A stretch of DNA of 64,000 nucleotides from an uncultured Kiloniellaceae bacterium (GCA_947493695.1 CANLSF010000007.1:434001-498000); one strand, 5' to 3'; positions 53,138-61,511 are shown, numbered from the stretch's first letter. Numbers and translations: made by a program. Notes: generated by a model from the sequence alone, not told the origin.

Positions 53138-53219
53138 TCCATTCACCTTTGTAAGCTGGAGGCAGCTTGAAGCCCCCGGAAAGCAGAGAATTTGCCTGCG
53201 CTCATTTCTGCATATTTAT

Positions 53220-53229
53220 CTGTATACAG
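53220..53229. promoter_or_regulatory. GntR operator candidate in the 53138-53371 divergent region
   Basis: CTGTATACAG is a perfect 10-bp palindrome, followed by a half-repeat CTGTATG at 53232-53238. TGTATACA-like cores are typical operators of FCD-type GntR regulators. It lies midway between the ThDP operon start and the gntR start. Confidence 0.5.
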
Positions 53230-53371
53230 GACTGTATGATTTGCATTGCGCGAGAGTCAAGCGGATGCCATAACTTTCCAATAACCGCTGGAAAATGCAC
53301 TTCATTAAGCGTGGAACCAGCCGACCTACAGCCCGAAGCCCGCGCTGAAAAAGCTGACGGGAGGAGCATCA

Positions 53372-54094
53372 ATGCCCGGTGAAACCGTGAACCCAGCAAG
53401 TGTCGATCGTATTTATGACGCAGTCCGGGAACTGGCTGCAAGCTACGCCATCAAACCGGACGAACGAATTAATGAGGGCACCCTTGCCAAGTCGCTTGGC
53501 GCCAGCCGCACCCCCGTTCGCGAAGCGCTGAACCGTCTGGTCGCCGAGGACCTGCTGGTCTTTCAACCGGGCAAGGGATTCTTCTGCCGGGCCCTGGACC
53601 CGCAGCAGATCTTCGATCTTTATGAGCTTCGCGTGATTCTGGAAGAAGCCGCAATCACCCTGGCCTGCGAACGCGCCAGTGACGAAGATATCGAGGCGCT
53701 GCGACAGGACCTCATGACCAACGGTCAGAATTACGAGGGCAAAAGCGTCAAGGAGCTGGTGGCTTACGACGAGCAATTTCACGAGACCCTGGTCGGCCTT
53801 TCGGGAAATGGCGAACTGGTCAAACGCTTACACAACATCAACGCCCGGATTCGCTTCGTCCGCTGGTTCGACATGGAGCAGCGAATCTCGATCACACGGG
53901 GTGAGCATCGCGAGCTGATGAGCCGGCTGGCTGCACGCGATGCCGAGGCCTGCCGCGGCATACTGCGCGGGCACATCGAAAAGCGCCTGGATCAGATCAT
54001 TACCTATGCGCGCGCGGGCTATTCGGCTCTCTATTTGCCCGACGCGCAGGGACCACTCGCGGGCAGCCCGCTCGCCGCGGGATCGCAAGGATAA
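53372..54094 (+). CDS. GntR-family (FadR/FCD) regulator of the second TRAP locus
   Basis: The 240-residue protein has a winged helix (EGTLAKSLGASRTPVREALNRLVAEDLL, wing FQPGKGFFCRAL) and an FCD domain with DEQFHETLVGLSG and later EHRELMSRL, the metal/ligand-binding region. A strong ribosome-binding site GGGAGGAG precedes ATG 53372. It is divergent from the six-gene TRAP operon and co-directional with the racemase-family gene 47 bp downstream. The effector is probably the transported compound or its keto acid. Confidence 0.92.
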   Translation: MPGETVNPASVDRIYDAVRELAASYAIKPDERINEGTLAKSLGASRTPVREALNRLVAEDLLVFQPGKGFFCRALDPQQIFDLYELRVILEEAAITLACERASDEDIEALRQDLMTNGQNYEGKSVKELVAYDEQFHETLVGLSGNGELVKRLHNINARIRFVRWFDMEQRISITRGEHRELMSRLAARDAEACRGILRGHIEKRLDQIITYARAGYSALYLPDAQGPLAGSPLAAGSQG

Positions 54095-54141
54095 TTCAGA
54101 ACAGGGCGTTGGCCCAAAGATGAGAGAAGCGTAAGGCAGAT

Positions 54142-54864
54142 ATGAAAGTCAAAGGCGGAAAAAGTCTATACGGCGCCAGCGTCGGAATCCTGATGCTGGA
54201 AACCCGGTTCCCCCGTATCCAGGGCGACATGTGCAACGCCCTGACCTGGCCCTTCCCGGTCCACTACAAAGTGGTCAGCGGCGCCTCGCCCGACCGGGTG
54301 GTGCGGAACAAGGCGGAAGGTCTGCTCGATACCTTTCTGGCCGATGCCAAAGGGTTGGTGGCGCAGGGCGCCGACGGTATCACCACCAACTGCGGCTTCC
54401 TCTCTCTCTTTCAGGATCAGTTGGCCGAGGCCTGCGGCGTACCGGTCGCGACCTCATCACTGATGCAGGTCGAAGCGGTCAACCGGCTGTTGCCACCGGG
54501 TAAGCACTGCGGAATTCTGACCATCTCGCGCGACAGTCTCACTGAGCAGCACCTGCAGGCGGCCCGTGTTCCGTTGGACACACCGGTCGTCGGAACGGAC
54601 GGCATGCGCGAGTTCACCCGTGTCATCCTGGACGACGAAGAGGAACTGGACATTGAGGCCAGCCGCCTGGATCTGATCGATGCCGCCCGCAGTCTCGCGG
54701 ACGCAAATCCGGATGTCGGCGCCATCGTTTTGGAATGCACCAACATGGTGCCCTTTGCCGCCGACGTACGCGCCGCAACAGGCCTGCCGGTCTACAGCAT
54801 CTACAGCTACATCCTCTGGTTCCAGTCCGCCCTGTCGCCCCGCGTGTTTCCGCAAAGTCTCTAG
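54142..54864 (+). CDS. aspartate/glutamate racemase-superfamily protein
   Basis: The 240-residue protein has the two-Cys pattern of the superfamily: TTNCGFLSLFQ (first Cys, near residue 84) and LECTNMVPF (second Cys, near residue 198). These act as opposite bases in Asp/Glu and hydantoin racemases and maleate isomerase. It follows the GntR gene with the site TAAGGCAG. Together with the enolase-superfamily enzyme and DadA-like oxidase it suggests that stereochemistry at an alpha-carbon matters in this pathway. Which compound it handles is unknown. Confidence 0.85.
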   Translation: MKVKGGKSLYGASVGILMLETRFPRIQGDMCNALTWPFPVHYKVVSGASPDRVVRNKAEGLLDTFLADAKGLVAQGADGITTNCGFLSLFQDQLAEACGVPVATSSLMQVEAVNRLLPPGKHCGILTISRDSLTEQHLQAARVPLDTPVVGTDGMREFTRVILDDEEELDIEASRLDLIDAARSLADANPDVGAIVLECTNMVPFAADVRAATGLPVYSIYSYILWFQSALSPRVFPQSL

Positions 54865-54921
54865 AACACATGACAGAAACTTAACTTTGGTCCGTCGTAC
54901 AGGCGCATCTAGACTGGCCGG

Positions 54922-56178
54922 ATGAAGATACTGATTTTTACCATGGGCTCACGCGGCGACGTTCAGCCCTATGTCGAACTTGGCGCGGCCCTGCAGGAAA
55001 CCGGACACAAGGTCACCCTCTGCACCGGGGCGGGTTTCGATTCCATGATCGAAGCACGCGGGCTCATCTCCGCCCCGATTTCGATCAACTTTCGGGAAAT
55101 GATAGAGACGCCTGAGGCACAGGAAGCCCTCAACAGCTTTAACGGCAAGATCAAGGCCTGGCGGGCCTTTAAACCTCTGATACGGCAGCAACACGACGAC
55201 ATGTGGCAGATCGCGCAGGAGGCCGAACCGGATCTCCTGGTCTACCATCCAAAGGGCTTTGCAGCGCAGCATATCGCCGAGGTTTTGGGGATTAGTGCAA
55301 TCGCAACAACGCTGCAACCCGCCTTTGTGCCGACCGCAGCCTTTCCGCAGATCTTCCTGCCCTTCGAGGATCTGGGGGGCTTCAGCAATCGACTGAGTCA
55401 TCAGGTGATCGACCGACTTACGGCCTGGGCACAATCCAACGCCATCGGGAAGTGGCGCTTGGAGGCTTTAGGGCTGACGACGCCCGGTCCACGAGACTTT
55501 TTCGCCGGCTACAGCCCAAACGGCACCCTCCTGCCCCGCCTGCACGGTTACAGTCCGCAAGTCGTCGCAAAACCGGATGACTGGCCGGCGCGCGAGCAGG
55601 TCACCGGCTACTGGTTCACGCCACCCGCCAATGACTGGAACCCGCCCGAAGCGCTTGCGCAGTTTCTCGCCGCTGGTCCGGCGCCCGTCTATGTCGGCTT
55701 TGGCAGCATGCCCGCCGCAGATGCTGAAAAGCAGACCGCGATTGTCACGGAAGCCCTGCGTCAGTCCGGGCATCGTGGAATTCTGGCCAGCGGATGGGGC
55801 GGACTGAAGGCAGGCACCGGGAGTGACAGCATTTACAGGCTCGACAGCGCGCCCCACAGCTGGCTCTTCCCACGCTGTTCGGCAGTGGTGCATCACGGCG
55901 GTGCAGGCACGACACACGAAGGCCTGCGCTGGGGTCGGCCGAGCATTCTCTGCCCGCGAGGCATGGATCAGCCCTTCTGGGGCAGACGGGTCAAGCATCT
56001 GGGGGTCGGCCCTGCGCCACTGCCGCAAAAACGCCTGAGCTCGGAGAAGCTGGCGCGGGCTCTGGAAGACGCCCACAGACCAGCCATCATCTCTCGCGCT
56101 CAGGAAATCGGCGAGCTATTGCGCGCAGAACAGGGCACTCAACAAGGTGCGGAGATTATCGGCCGGAGCTTCACCTGA
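54922..56178 (+). CDS. GT1-family glycosyltransferase (sterol glucosyltransferase-like)
   Basis: The 418-residue GT-B enzyme starts with ILIFTMGSRGDVQPYVELG, the donor-side pattern of sterol and macrolide glucosyltransferases. The C-terminal PSPG-like region reads VVHHGGAGTTHEGLRWGRPS, the nucleotide-sugar-binding site, preceded by PVYVGFGSMPAADAEK. It would glycosylate a hydrophobic acceptor such as a sterol, lipid or polyketide. The ribosome-binding site is weak. The gene lies 57 bp after the racemase-family gene but looks functionally separate. Confidence 0.88.
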   Translation: MKILIFTMGSRGDVQPYVELGAALQETGHKVTLCTGAGFDSMIEARGLISAPISINFREMIETPEAQEALNSFNGKIKAWRAFKPLIRQQHDDMWQIAQEAEPDLLVYHPKGFAAQHIAEVLGISAIATTLQPAFVPTAAFPQIFLPFEDLGGFSNRLSHQVIDRLTAWAQSNAIGKWRLEALGLTTPGPRDFFAGYSPNGTLLPRLHGYSPQVVAKPDDWPAREQVTGYWFTPPANDWNPPEALAQFLAAGPAPVYVGFGSMPAADAEKQTAIVTEALRQSGHRGILASGWGGLKAGTGSDSIYRLDSAPHSWLFPRCSAVVHHGGAGTTHEGLRWGRPSILCPRGMDQPFWGRRVKHLGVGPAPLPQKRLSSEKLARALEDAHRPAIISRAQEIGELLRAEQGTQQGAEIIGRSFT

Positions 56179-56202
56179 CCTTATAAAACCTGAAGCGCGC
56201 TT

Positions 56203-56847
56203 CTATTTCAGGCCTTCGGCTTCCATCATGAAACCCATGTGGGTTTCCGCGACCGTCAGGCCGCCTTCGCCGTCAGCCCAACCGATGTTGCCGTCGCCGT
56301 TCAGATCAACGCCTGTCGTGATCGCCGCAACGCTCTCCGTCATCTTCGCCACCAAGGGCGCCGCCGTCGCCGCGTCCGGGGCCGCGAGGATCTCAGTGAT
56401 GAGAGCTTTCACAGCTTGGGTGCGCGCAACCACCGCTTCCGCAGAGGCGGACACATGGGTCGCATGAAGTTTCACCGCATCGGAGGCGCCGGTCGATCCC
56501 GCGGCAAAACCGATATGACTGTGTGCGCCTTCGGTCGCTTTCAGCACGCCGTAACCGGCACCGGGACCACTGGTCTCAACCGAGGGATCGAGCGCATGCA
56601 GAACATGACGGCTGTGCAGCTGCATGCTCGCCAAATCCGACGGGTCGGAAGCCGCCAGCCCGGCATGGGTTTCAGCGACCTTGGCTTCCTGCAGGGCGAC
56701 CGGCAAAAAACCCTGCTGATCCGGCGTATCGCCCCACATCGTCATGACATGACCGATATGGGCGTGTGATTCGTTGGCTTGCGCGGGTGCGGCAAACAAA
56801 GCGGCAAAACCTGCCAGAGCGAGTGTTAGAGTGGTTTTCCGAAACAT
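56203..56847 (-). CDS. secreted His-rich protein with EF-hand-like loop
   Basis: The 214-residue protein has a signal peptide (LTLALAGFAALFAAPAQA, cleaved near AQA-N). The mature part is rich in His and Ala (ESHAHIGHVMTMWGDTP, LHSRHVLHALD, GAHSHIGFAAG, THMGFM) and carries DLNGDGNIGWADGE near the C-terminus, matching an EF-hand calcium loop DxNxDG. The repeated H-x-H/H-I-G units may bind a metal. GAGGGCAAT precedes the ATG. I recognise no characterised homologue. It converges with the glycosyltransferase gene, 24 bp between stops. Confidence 0.7.
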   Translation of the reverse strand: MFRKTTLTLALAGFAALFAAPAQANESHAHIGHVMTMWGDTPDQQGFLPVALQEAKVAETHAGLAASDPSDLASMQLHSRHVLHALDPSVETSGPGAGYGVLKATEGAHSHIGFAAGSTGASDAVKLHATHVSASAEAVVARTQAVKALITEILAAPDAATAAPLVAKMTESVAAITTGVDLNGDGNIGWADGEGGLTVAETHMGFMMEAEGLK

Positions 56848-56942
56848 ATTGCCCTCAAGATGTACAAATGAACGTCATCTATAAATATGGGGCGCACGTG
56901 CCGAAGTGTGGTCAACTTTCGGTGACGACAGATAGTCGGCCT

Positions 56943-57467
56943 CTACTCAAGAAGACCACGGACTGTCGTGAGCCAAAGATCTTCCTCAGTTTCCACTTTC
57001 TCATAACCCTGCAAATGCTGTTCTCCGAGAAAGAGCAAATAACGGCCTCCAACTGAAAACGTCGGATACACCTTACAATCTGGGGCGTGGCCCTGTCGTG
57101 AAAAGTGAGATCCATTCCAGAACGCAGGTGCATGGTGACTATCAAAATCTGATTCCTCGCTCACGCGCAGGGCATTACCGCCATCTTGCTGATCAGGCGC
57201 GACAAAACCATTAGGCAGCGTAAAGCGTGAAGACGCCTGCCCCTTCAAAACCTCGATCGGTTCAAAGAGCATCAATTCGTACGGTTTGCTCCAATGCGCT
57301 GCAATCTCGCCTGACCCACCGAGGGCACGCGCCCAAACAATCGTCCCAGTGCGCTGCACGAGTTCATCATGACTAACCCCCAGGCCAGGAGGAAACGACC
57401 TGCAAGCCATTGCCGATAGAGGTAAGAGTGAAAACAAGGCAGCTAAAACAGTCAGTTTCGGGTTCAT
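56943..57467 (-). CDS. secreted protein of unknown function (174 residues)
   Basis: ATG 57467 has the site GGGTGGAAAT upstream; the frame extends to 57566 inside the preceding gene. A signal peptide (LTVLAALFSLLPLSAMA) is followed immediately by Cys. The AMAC sequence is not a good lipobox because the -3 residue is Ala. The mature protein has alternating strands (TGTIVWARALGG, FEPIEVLKGQ, KVYPTFSVGGRYLLFLGEQ), suggesting a small beta domain resembling tissue-inhibitor/NTR-type folds of exported proteins. That fold guess is weak. It is 16 bp behind another secreted unknown, probably one operon. Confidence 0.65.
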   Translation of the reverse strand: MNPKLTVLAALFSLLPLSAMACRSFPPGLGVSHDELVQRTGTIVWARALGGSGEIAAHWSKPYELMLFEPIEVLKGQASSRFTLPNGFVAPDQQDGGNALRVSEESDFDSHHAPAFWNGSHFSRQGHAPDCKVYPTFSVGGRYLLFLGEQHLQGYEKVETEEDLWLTTVRGLLE

Positions 57468-57483
57468 ATTTCCACCCTGGATG

Positions 57484-58044
57484 TCAGCTACGGGGCTTGC
57501 AGAGCCTACCGAAGTACTCCCGATCCTGAGCACTCCAATCACTTTCGGGCTTCTGCACCACTGCACTGCACCAGCCCTCCGGGGTATATTGCGCGAGGGC
57601 GATTTGCATCGCGGTCTGGGCCAGATTTTGCTGCACGCTTAACTCGGGACAGTGGGTCTCGATAATTTTGCCGGAGGCCTGAATCTGGTTACCCTGTTGC
57701 GCCATCTGCGTTTGCAGTGTCCGGAAGCGGCCTGCGAGGTAGGTGTTGAGCTGCTGCGCTTCCTCCAGTGTATCCGGCAGCGGGAGCGCTTCTCGTTTTT
57801 CAGCGCTACTGACCAGTTGCGCAAGGCTCTCCTGCACAGACTGACAAACCGCCTTTACGCCCGCAACTGGCGTTCGCTGATCAACCTTCAAAGGCGCAAA
57901 CATGATCGCCTCGAAGTTATTGAATGCCCTGGTTACCACCGTCTGATGCGTGGAGGCCCCGTCTGAGTGCGCTGCGTCCGTCTGCGCGCCCGCTGGCGAC
58001 ACGGTGACGGCGGTGACGAATAACAGGAGTTTGAAGCTTCTCAC
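57484..58044 (-). CDS. secreted protein of unknown function (186 residues)
   Basis: I start at GTG 58044, preceded by GGAAGGGG about 10 nt upstream; the frame is open to 58557 but that part has no signal or homology. A signal peptide (RSFKLLLFVTAVTVSPAGAQ) is followed by a mostly helical, Gln-rich mature part with predicted coiled coil (LNTYLAGRFRTLQTQMAQQG region) and four Cys, two near the end (WCSAVV, RLCKPRS). I do not recognise the family. It precedes the other secreted gene by 16 bp. Confidence 0.6.
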   Translation of the reverse strand: MRSFKLLLFVTAVTVSPAGAQTDAAHSDGASTHQTVVTRAFNNFEAIMFAPLKVDQRTPVAGVKAVCQSVQESLAQLVSSAEKREALPLPDTLEEAQQLNTYLAGRFRTLQTQMAQQGNQIQASGKIIETHCPELSVQQNLAQTAMQIALAQYTPEGWCSAVVQKPESDWSAQDREYFGRLCKPRS

Positions 58045-58278
58045 GTTGTTTAGGCCCCTTCCCGGACGAACATTCAAACGCGTTAAATACGACTGGCTAG
58101 CTGGAGTCTGGTCCAAAATCGTTGAAAAATCGACAACGGCAGATAGCCCTACAGCGAAAATTCCAAGATGACGATATTGGAGTGTCGTCAGGATTTTTGT
58201 TGTCCTGAAGTTCCTGAGGAAGGAGGATCGGGACGGAGATCTCATCCATAAGCGTCTACCATCGAAATCGATCGTGAA

Positions 58279-59229
58279 ATGCCAGATAACCCTGAAAAGA
58301 TCAACGAGGAGGAACTGGCGTTTGCCGCGCCGCAGGATGTGCCCATCCCCTACCTCGCGCGCATCCGCAGCTACTATCAGACGTTGGGATACGCAAAGCC
58401 TTACGTCTGGGCGCACTACAACGACGTTCCCTTTACCCCGCTGGCAAAATCGCTGTCTGAATGCCGCTTGACGCTGGTAACGACCGCCGCGCCCTACCAG
58501 TCCGACAAGGGTGATCAAGGGCCCGGCGCCCCTTACAACGGAGCCGCCAAGTTTCACAAAGTCTATTCCCTGCCAAGCAACAGCTCACCGGACTTGCGAA
58601 TTTCACACATCAGCTATGACCGGCAGCATACGACGGCAGAGGACATGCGGAGCTGGTGCCCCCTGGTACAGATGCAACAGTTCGCGGCGCGCGGAGAAAT
58701 CGGCGGTCTCACCAAAAGCCTGCACGGTGTGCCAACCAACCGCAGCCAAAAGACGACGCTCACACAGGATGCGCCGGCAATTTTGCAGCGGGTCAGGCAG
58801 GAGGATGCCGATGCGGTCGTTCTGGTCCCGAACTGCCCGGTCTGTCATCAGACCGTGTCACTCACCGCGCGGCACCTCGAAGCCAATGGCATTCCGACCG
58901 TGGTCATGGCCTGCGCTAAGGATATCGTGGAATATGTCGGCGTGCCGCGCCTGCTGTTCAGCGACTTTCCACTGGGCAACGCAGCGGGAAAGCCCCATGA
59001 CGAAGCCTCACAGGCTTTCACGCTCAGGCTGGCCTTGCAAAGCCTTGCGGCAGCGCCAGGACCACGCACCACAATTCAGTCGCCCCTGCGCTGGAGCGAT
59101 GATCCCGATTGGAAGCTGGACTTCTACAATGTCGAGCGTCTGTCCGATCAGAAAATCAAAGAACTGCGTGCGGAATTCGACCGGCAGAAGGACATTGCGA
59201 AGCGCGAACGGGATAGGAGCAGCGAGTGA
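58279..59229 (+). CDS. GrdB/PrdB-like (glycine/proline reductase selenoprotein B family) with CxxC
   Basis: The 316-residue protein has the family layout: an N-terminal LTLVTTAAPYQSDKGD stretch, ISHISYDRQHTTAEDM, GEIGGLTKSLHGVPTN, and the active-site segment VPNCPVCHQTV followed by GIPTVVMACAKDIVEYVG. In clostridial GrdB and PrdB the first position is selenocysteine; here C185 and C188 form CxxC. Clostridial enzymes reductively cleave glycine, betaine, sarcosine or D-proline. This gene has no GrdA, GrdC or PrdA partner nearby, so its reaction is unknown; a thiol-based reductase is plausible. The start has only a weak GTGAA site. Confidence 0.75.
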   Translation: MPDNPEKINEEELAFAAPQDVPIPYLARIRSYYQTLGYAKPYVWAHYNDVPFTPLAKSLSECRLTLVTTAAPYQSDKGDQGPGAPYNGAAKFHKVYSLPSNSSPDLRISHISYDRQHTTAEDMRSWCPLVQMQQFAARGEIGGLTKSLHGVPTNRSQKTTLTQDAPAILQRVRQEDADAVVLVPNCPVCHQTVSLTARHLEANGIPTVVMACAKDIVEYVGVPRLLFSDFPLGNAAGKPHDEASQAFTLRLALQSLAAAPGPRTTIQSPLRWSDDPDWKLDFYNVERLSDQKIKELRAEFDRQKDIAKRERDRSSE

Positions 59230-59286
59230 CTTAAACCCTGCTCGCGTCCCAGATCCAACAGCTGGTACACCGGGAACCCTGGATTT

Positions 59287-59643
59287 TCAGCAGGTGGCAC
59301 TGCAGGCGGAACCAACAGGTGCGCCTTCGACGATTGGAACGACCTTCCCTTCGCAGATGGTCCCATTGTTGTTGATTTTGCAATTAACGGGACCGCAACC
59401 GACATTGACCGAAGTACAGTTTTCGACAAGGCGACCGACCACGCCAGATTGACCCGGCGTCTTAAACTTCCCCGGGCGACCGGGCGGTGATGGCTTGACC
59501 AGACGCTTGGACGGAGTGTCGGAAATCAGGTGCAGATATCGGGAGGGAATCTCCAGCCTGTCATCCGCGCTCGCCTGATTTACGGAGGACAGACCGGCGA
59601 ACGTCAGCGCCGCCAACAGAACCGAACAAACAATACGCTTCAT
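59287..59643 (-). CDS. small secreted cysteine-rich protein
   Basis: ATG 59643 follows AGAGG by about 10 nt; an in-frame TTG at 59649 lacks one. The 118-residue protein has a signal peptide (IVCSVLLAALTFAGLSSVNQASA, cleaved near ASA-D). Its mature part has a Pro/Lys-rich linker (about 45-70) and a C-terminal Cys cluster: ENCTSVNVGCGPVNCKINN, then TICEG and SACSATC. That gives six Cys, enough for three disulfides. I do not recognise the family. It may be a cell-surface or secreted disulfide-stabilised peptide. Confidence 0.65.
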   Translation of the reverse strand: MKRIVCSVLLAALTFAGLSSVNQASADDRLEIPSRYLHLISDTPSKRLVKPSPPGRPGKFKTPGQSGVVGRLVENCTSVNVGCGPVNCKINNNGTICEGKVVPIVEGAPVGSACSATC

Positions 59644-59877
59644 TTTCAATGCCTCTGGAATGTGAATTTAGATATTTTTTTCCTCAATTCAGTTTGGTCG
59701 GCTTGGCGATCCATTCGGTTCAAAATGAGTTTTTATGATTGGTTTTGAGGGATGGTCTCAGAGTCTCTGGATTTGCAAACGACTCGGCGCGCGCTCGACT
59801 CTACAACCTTGGCCAGCTGACCACAGATGTGCAAAACTCCGGACCGCCCGACTTCACATAATTCCGGAGCCTTATTC

Positions 59878-60489
59878 GTGTCGATCATCTCTTCACTAGA
59901 AGAACTCGAAGCCCTTTACGGAGAGCCTGGCGAGGCTTCCACAGCCAAAGTCGCTTATGAAATCACACCGGAGTACCAGCGCTTTATCGAGGCTTCACCC
60001 TTCGCCGCACTGGCCACAAGCGGGCCTGAAGGACTGGACTGCTCGCCCCGCGGCGATATGGCCGGATTTGTCCGGGTGCAGAATTCCAAAACAGTGATGA
60101 TGCCGGATCGGCGCGGCAACAACCGGGTTGATTCCCTGCGCAACATCGTGCGGGATCCACGTGTGGCGCTCCTGTTCCTCATCCCCGGTCACGGCAACAC
60201 CATCCGCATCAACGGCCGCGCCCATCTCGACACCGATCCTGAGCTTCTGGCCTCCTTCGCAGTGAAGGATAAAGCGCCGCGCTCCGTAGTCGTGATCACC
60301 ATCGACGAGCTCTATTTTCAGTGCGCCCGGGCCATCGTGCGCTCAGAACTCTGGAATCCTGAGCGACACGTCGAAAAAAGCTCCTTGCCAACACCGGGCC
60401 AGATTCTGGCCTCCATGAGTGATAACCGCGTGGGTGGTCCGGAATACGACCAGGCCTGGGACGCCCGGGCGCAAAAGACTCTCTGGTAG
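59878..60489 (+). CDS. pyridoxamine 5'-phosphate oxidase-like protein, MSMEG_1061 type
   Basis: I chose GTG 59878 with GGAG upstream, giving 203 residues; the frame runs to ATG 59827. The split beta-barrel of FMN-binding proteins is evident: FAALATSGPEGLDCSPRGDMAGFV, VMMPDRRGNNRVDSLRNI, and LLFLIPGHGNTIRINGRA. This pattern is that of the MSMEG_1061 group of FMN or F420-type flavin oxidoreductases, whose substrates are unknown. The gene stands alone, co-directional with the GrdB-like gene further up. Confidence 0.85.
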   Translation: MSIISSLEELEALYGEPGEASTAKVAYEITPEYQRFIEASPFAALATSGPEGLDCSPRGDMAGFVRVQNSKTVMMPDRRGNNRVDSLRNIVRDPRVALLFLIPGHGNTIRINGRAHLDTDPELLASFAVKDKAPRSVVVITIDELYFQCARAIVRSELWNPERHVEKSSLPTPGQILASMSDNRVGGPEYDQAWDARAQKTLW

Positions 60490-60548
60490 GGTTTCAGTCG
60501 GTCTGAAGTGTCTACAGGATAGCTGCCGGGTCCTCTTCCAAGATCAGA

Positions 60549-60560
60549 TCGTTCGAACGA
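60549..60560. promoter_or_regulatory. 12-bp perfect palindrome between the PPOX-like and LysR genes
   Basis: TCGTTCGAACGA is a perfect palindrome in the 119-bp convergent gap. No U-run adjoins it and its position at gene ends argues against a promoter operator, so its role is unclear. Confidence 0.25.
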
Positions 60561-60608
60561 CATGACATCTGAAATAGCCCTAGGTCAGACTCTCCTGCGC
60601 CCCAAATC

Positions 60609-61493
60609 TCACGCCAGAGCCTCAAAGGCTGAGACAATGGCGTCTGACATGGCCTCGACTGCCGGGTCATCGGCAGTGGTCCCACTCAATAGCAAGAGAT
60701 GCGATACCGGAAGCTCGGGAAATCCGTCTGCCGGTTTCAGGATCTGCATCCCGGTCTCCAGGGTGCTGCGCGCAATCATGCCGACTGCCAGACCCGATGA
60801 AATCGCCGCCTTCACCCCCGCGACACTGTCACTGGAATAGGCAACCCGGTAGAGCTGTCCGGCGGACTGCATCTGCGCGACGGCGACATCCCGCCACCAG
60901 CAGCTTCGCTCGAAGAGCGCAAGAGGCACCGGCTGCCCGGATGGTGGCTGGAAACCCTTGCGGCAAACCCAGAGGGTCTCTTCCTCCAGCAGAACCCCGG
61001 CATCACCACTTCCCGGCGCATGATCACTGGTGGTTACCGCAAGGTCGAGCTGGCCCCTCTCGACCATATCCGGGAAATCAACGCTGAAGCCGCAACGCAC
61101 CGAGACCTGAACCTGCGGATGCTGGGCCGCGAAGACCGCCAGAACATCGGGCAGAATGCTGGTGCCGTACTCGTCAGGGATACCCACGCGAACCATCCCA
61201 GTCACTGGTGCCTGCGCGAAGGTCGCTGCCACATGATCCAGCTGGCGCAGGATCGGTTCGCTGGACTGCAGCAGGGTCTCGCCGGCTTCCGTCAGGGTCA
61301 CGCCCCGGGCTTCACGCACAAAGAGTGCGACCTTCAATCGCTCCTCCAGCTGCCTGATCTGAACACTGACCGCCGACTGGGTCTTATTCAGCGCCCGCGC
61401 CGCATGGGTCACGTTACCGTGCCGCGCCACGACGACGAAGCTACGCAGAAGCTCACTATCGAGCCTGGCAAAAGACTGATCGTTTTTATTCAT
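60609..61493 (-). CDS. LysR-family transcriptional regulator
   Basis: The 294-residue protein has the LysR HTH (LLRSFVVVARHGNVTHAARALNKTQSAVSVQIRQLEERL) at the N-terminus and a periplasmic-binding-like effector domain (VRVGIPDEYGTSILPDVLAVFA, GLAVGMIARST). The length is standard. The start ATG 61493 has only a short AGG close by. It is divergent from the permease-aminotransferase pair, with an 11-bp dyad at 61501-61511 between them, so those genes are its likely targets. The effector is unknown. Confidence 0.92.
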   Translation of the reverse strand: MNKNDQSFARLDSELLRSFVVVARHGNVTHAARALNKTQSAVSVQIRQLEERLKVALFVREARGVTLTEAGETLLQSSEPILRQLDHVAATFAQAPVTGMVRVGIPDEYGTSILPDVLAVFAAQHPQVQVSVRCGFSVDFPDMVERGQLDLAVTTSDHAPGSGDAGVLLEEETLWVCRKGFQPPSGQPVPLALFERSCWWRDVAVAQMQSAGQLYRVAYSSDSVAGVKAAISSGLAVGMIARSTLETGMQILKPADGFPELPVSHLLLLSGTTADDPAVEAMSDAIVSAFEALA

Positions 61494-61500
61494 ACCTAGT

Positions 61501-61511
61501 ATAGTAACTAT
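61501..61511. promoter_or_regulatory. LysR-type dyad in the divergent promoter region
   Basis: ATAGT-A-ACTAT is a perfect 11-bp inverted repeat 8 bp from the LysR start codon and about 80 bp upstream of the permease. The AT-rich dyad fits the T-N11-A class of LysR sites and would allow autorepression. Confidence 0.45.
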
